Assembly (NCBI GenBank): GCA_016715995.1
Contig: JADJXF010000024.1
Location: 5,290-69,289, forward strand
Reading direction: 5' to 3'
DNA from: Flavobacteriales bacterium
GTDB taxonomy: Bacteria; Bacteroidota; Bacteroidia; Flavobacteriales_F; PHOS-HE28
Length of the DNA stretch: 64,000 nucleotides
The position numbers and the translations under genes were made by a program. A model generated the notes under the pieces. It was not told where the DNA came from and ran no database searches. It worked only from the letters and a program-made list of their open reading frames with translations. Of the stretch, positions 63,911-64,000 are shown piece by piece (the first letter of the stretch is position 1; the number at the start of each line of letters is the position of its first letter).

Positions 63911-64000
63911 CGACAATCGCACGTGACCAATGACTTGCGCCGTGTGGCGTACCGACGACCGCGCGTGACCAATGACCTGCGCCGCGTGGCGTACCGACGA
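63911..64000 (+). repeat. 42-bp tandem repeat at window end
   Basis: gtgaccaatgac recurs at 63923 and 63965, 42 bp apart, within two near-identical units; a further partial unit runs to the window edge. One frame stays open through both units (VTNDLRRVAYRRPR per 14 residues). Its extent beyond the window is unknown. Confidence 0.65.

Overview
The window is GC-rich chromosomal DNA from a member of the Bacteroidota, most likely a high-GC member of the Flavobacteriales (inference). Evidence: several secreted proteins end in type IX secretion (T9SS)-style C-terminal regions, two of them side by side with SBBP-like beta-propeller repeats; a CcsBA-type cytochrome c maturation fusion; a CusA-CusC type fusion RND pump; DUF2024, CbpA/CbpM and QueD genes; no Shine-Dalgarno signals; and at 60-63 kb the short hairpin repeats and small GIY-YIG genes often seen in such genomes. 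No rRNA, tRNA, CRISPR array, phage or integrase gene was recognised.

Layout. 0-5 kb: the end of a rhodanese gene and two decayed copies of it, a broken MarR regulator, a protoglobin-type globin that seems to be exported, DUF2024, and a T9SS repeat protein. 4.4-7.4 kb: a copper P-type ATPase and an AraC-type regulator with its own heavy-metal-associated domain. 7.5-10.7 kb: DinB, the CbpA/CbpM co-chaperone pair with a third membrane gene, and an SDR oxidoreductase. 11-13.4 kb: small and large secreted proteins.

13.7-25.2 kb is the highlight: a seven-gene operon with overlapping or near-touching genes. It encodes a di-haem-b-like membrane protein, a membrane-anchored Fe-S/FAD pyridine-nucleotide oxidoreductase, three multihaem c-type cytochromes with 20, 46 and 22 CxxCH motifs (88 in all), an outer-membrane barrel-like protein and an NrfJ-like lipoprotein. 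The composition is what would be expected of an electron conduit from the inner membrane through the periplasm to the outer membrane or cell exterior. The convergent cluster on the other strand (25.2-31.1 kb) carries ChaN, CcsBA and a Haem_bd protein, which could serve haem handling and cytochrome c maturation.

29.9-43.2 kb holds two RND efflux systems (a CusAB-like one with the outer-membrane factor fused to the pump and the pump N-terminus missing, and an HAE1-type tripartite operon), plus TauE/SafE and inorganic pyrophosphatase. 43.4-48.5 kb: QueD, a SulP transporter, an MBL-fold/double-rhodanese enzyme and a Cys-rich exported protein. 48.5-60 kb: mostly small secreted or membrane proteins of unknown function, a DUF4918-type uracil-DNA-glycosylase-like protein and two paralogous SBBP-repeat T9SS proteins.

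60-64 kb is a decayed accessory segment: hicB with only the tail of hicA, two GIY-YIG proteins (one between ~140 bp direct repeats), an inverted pair of ~88 bp repeats, and two pseudogenes. Several otherwise well-conserved genes (9.3, 15.9, 21.0 kb) carry one small frameshift. These could be assembly errors or true lesions, and the raw reads would decide.
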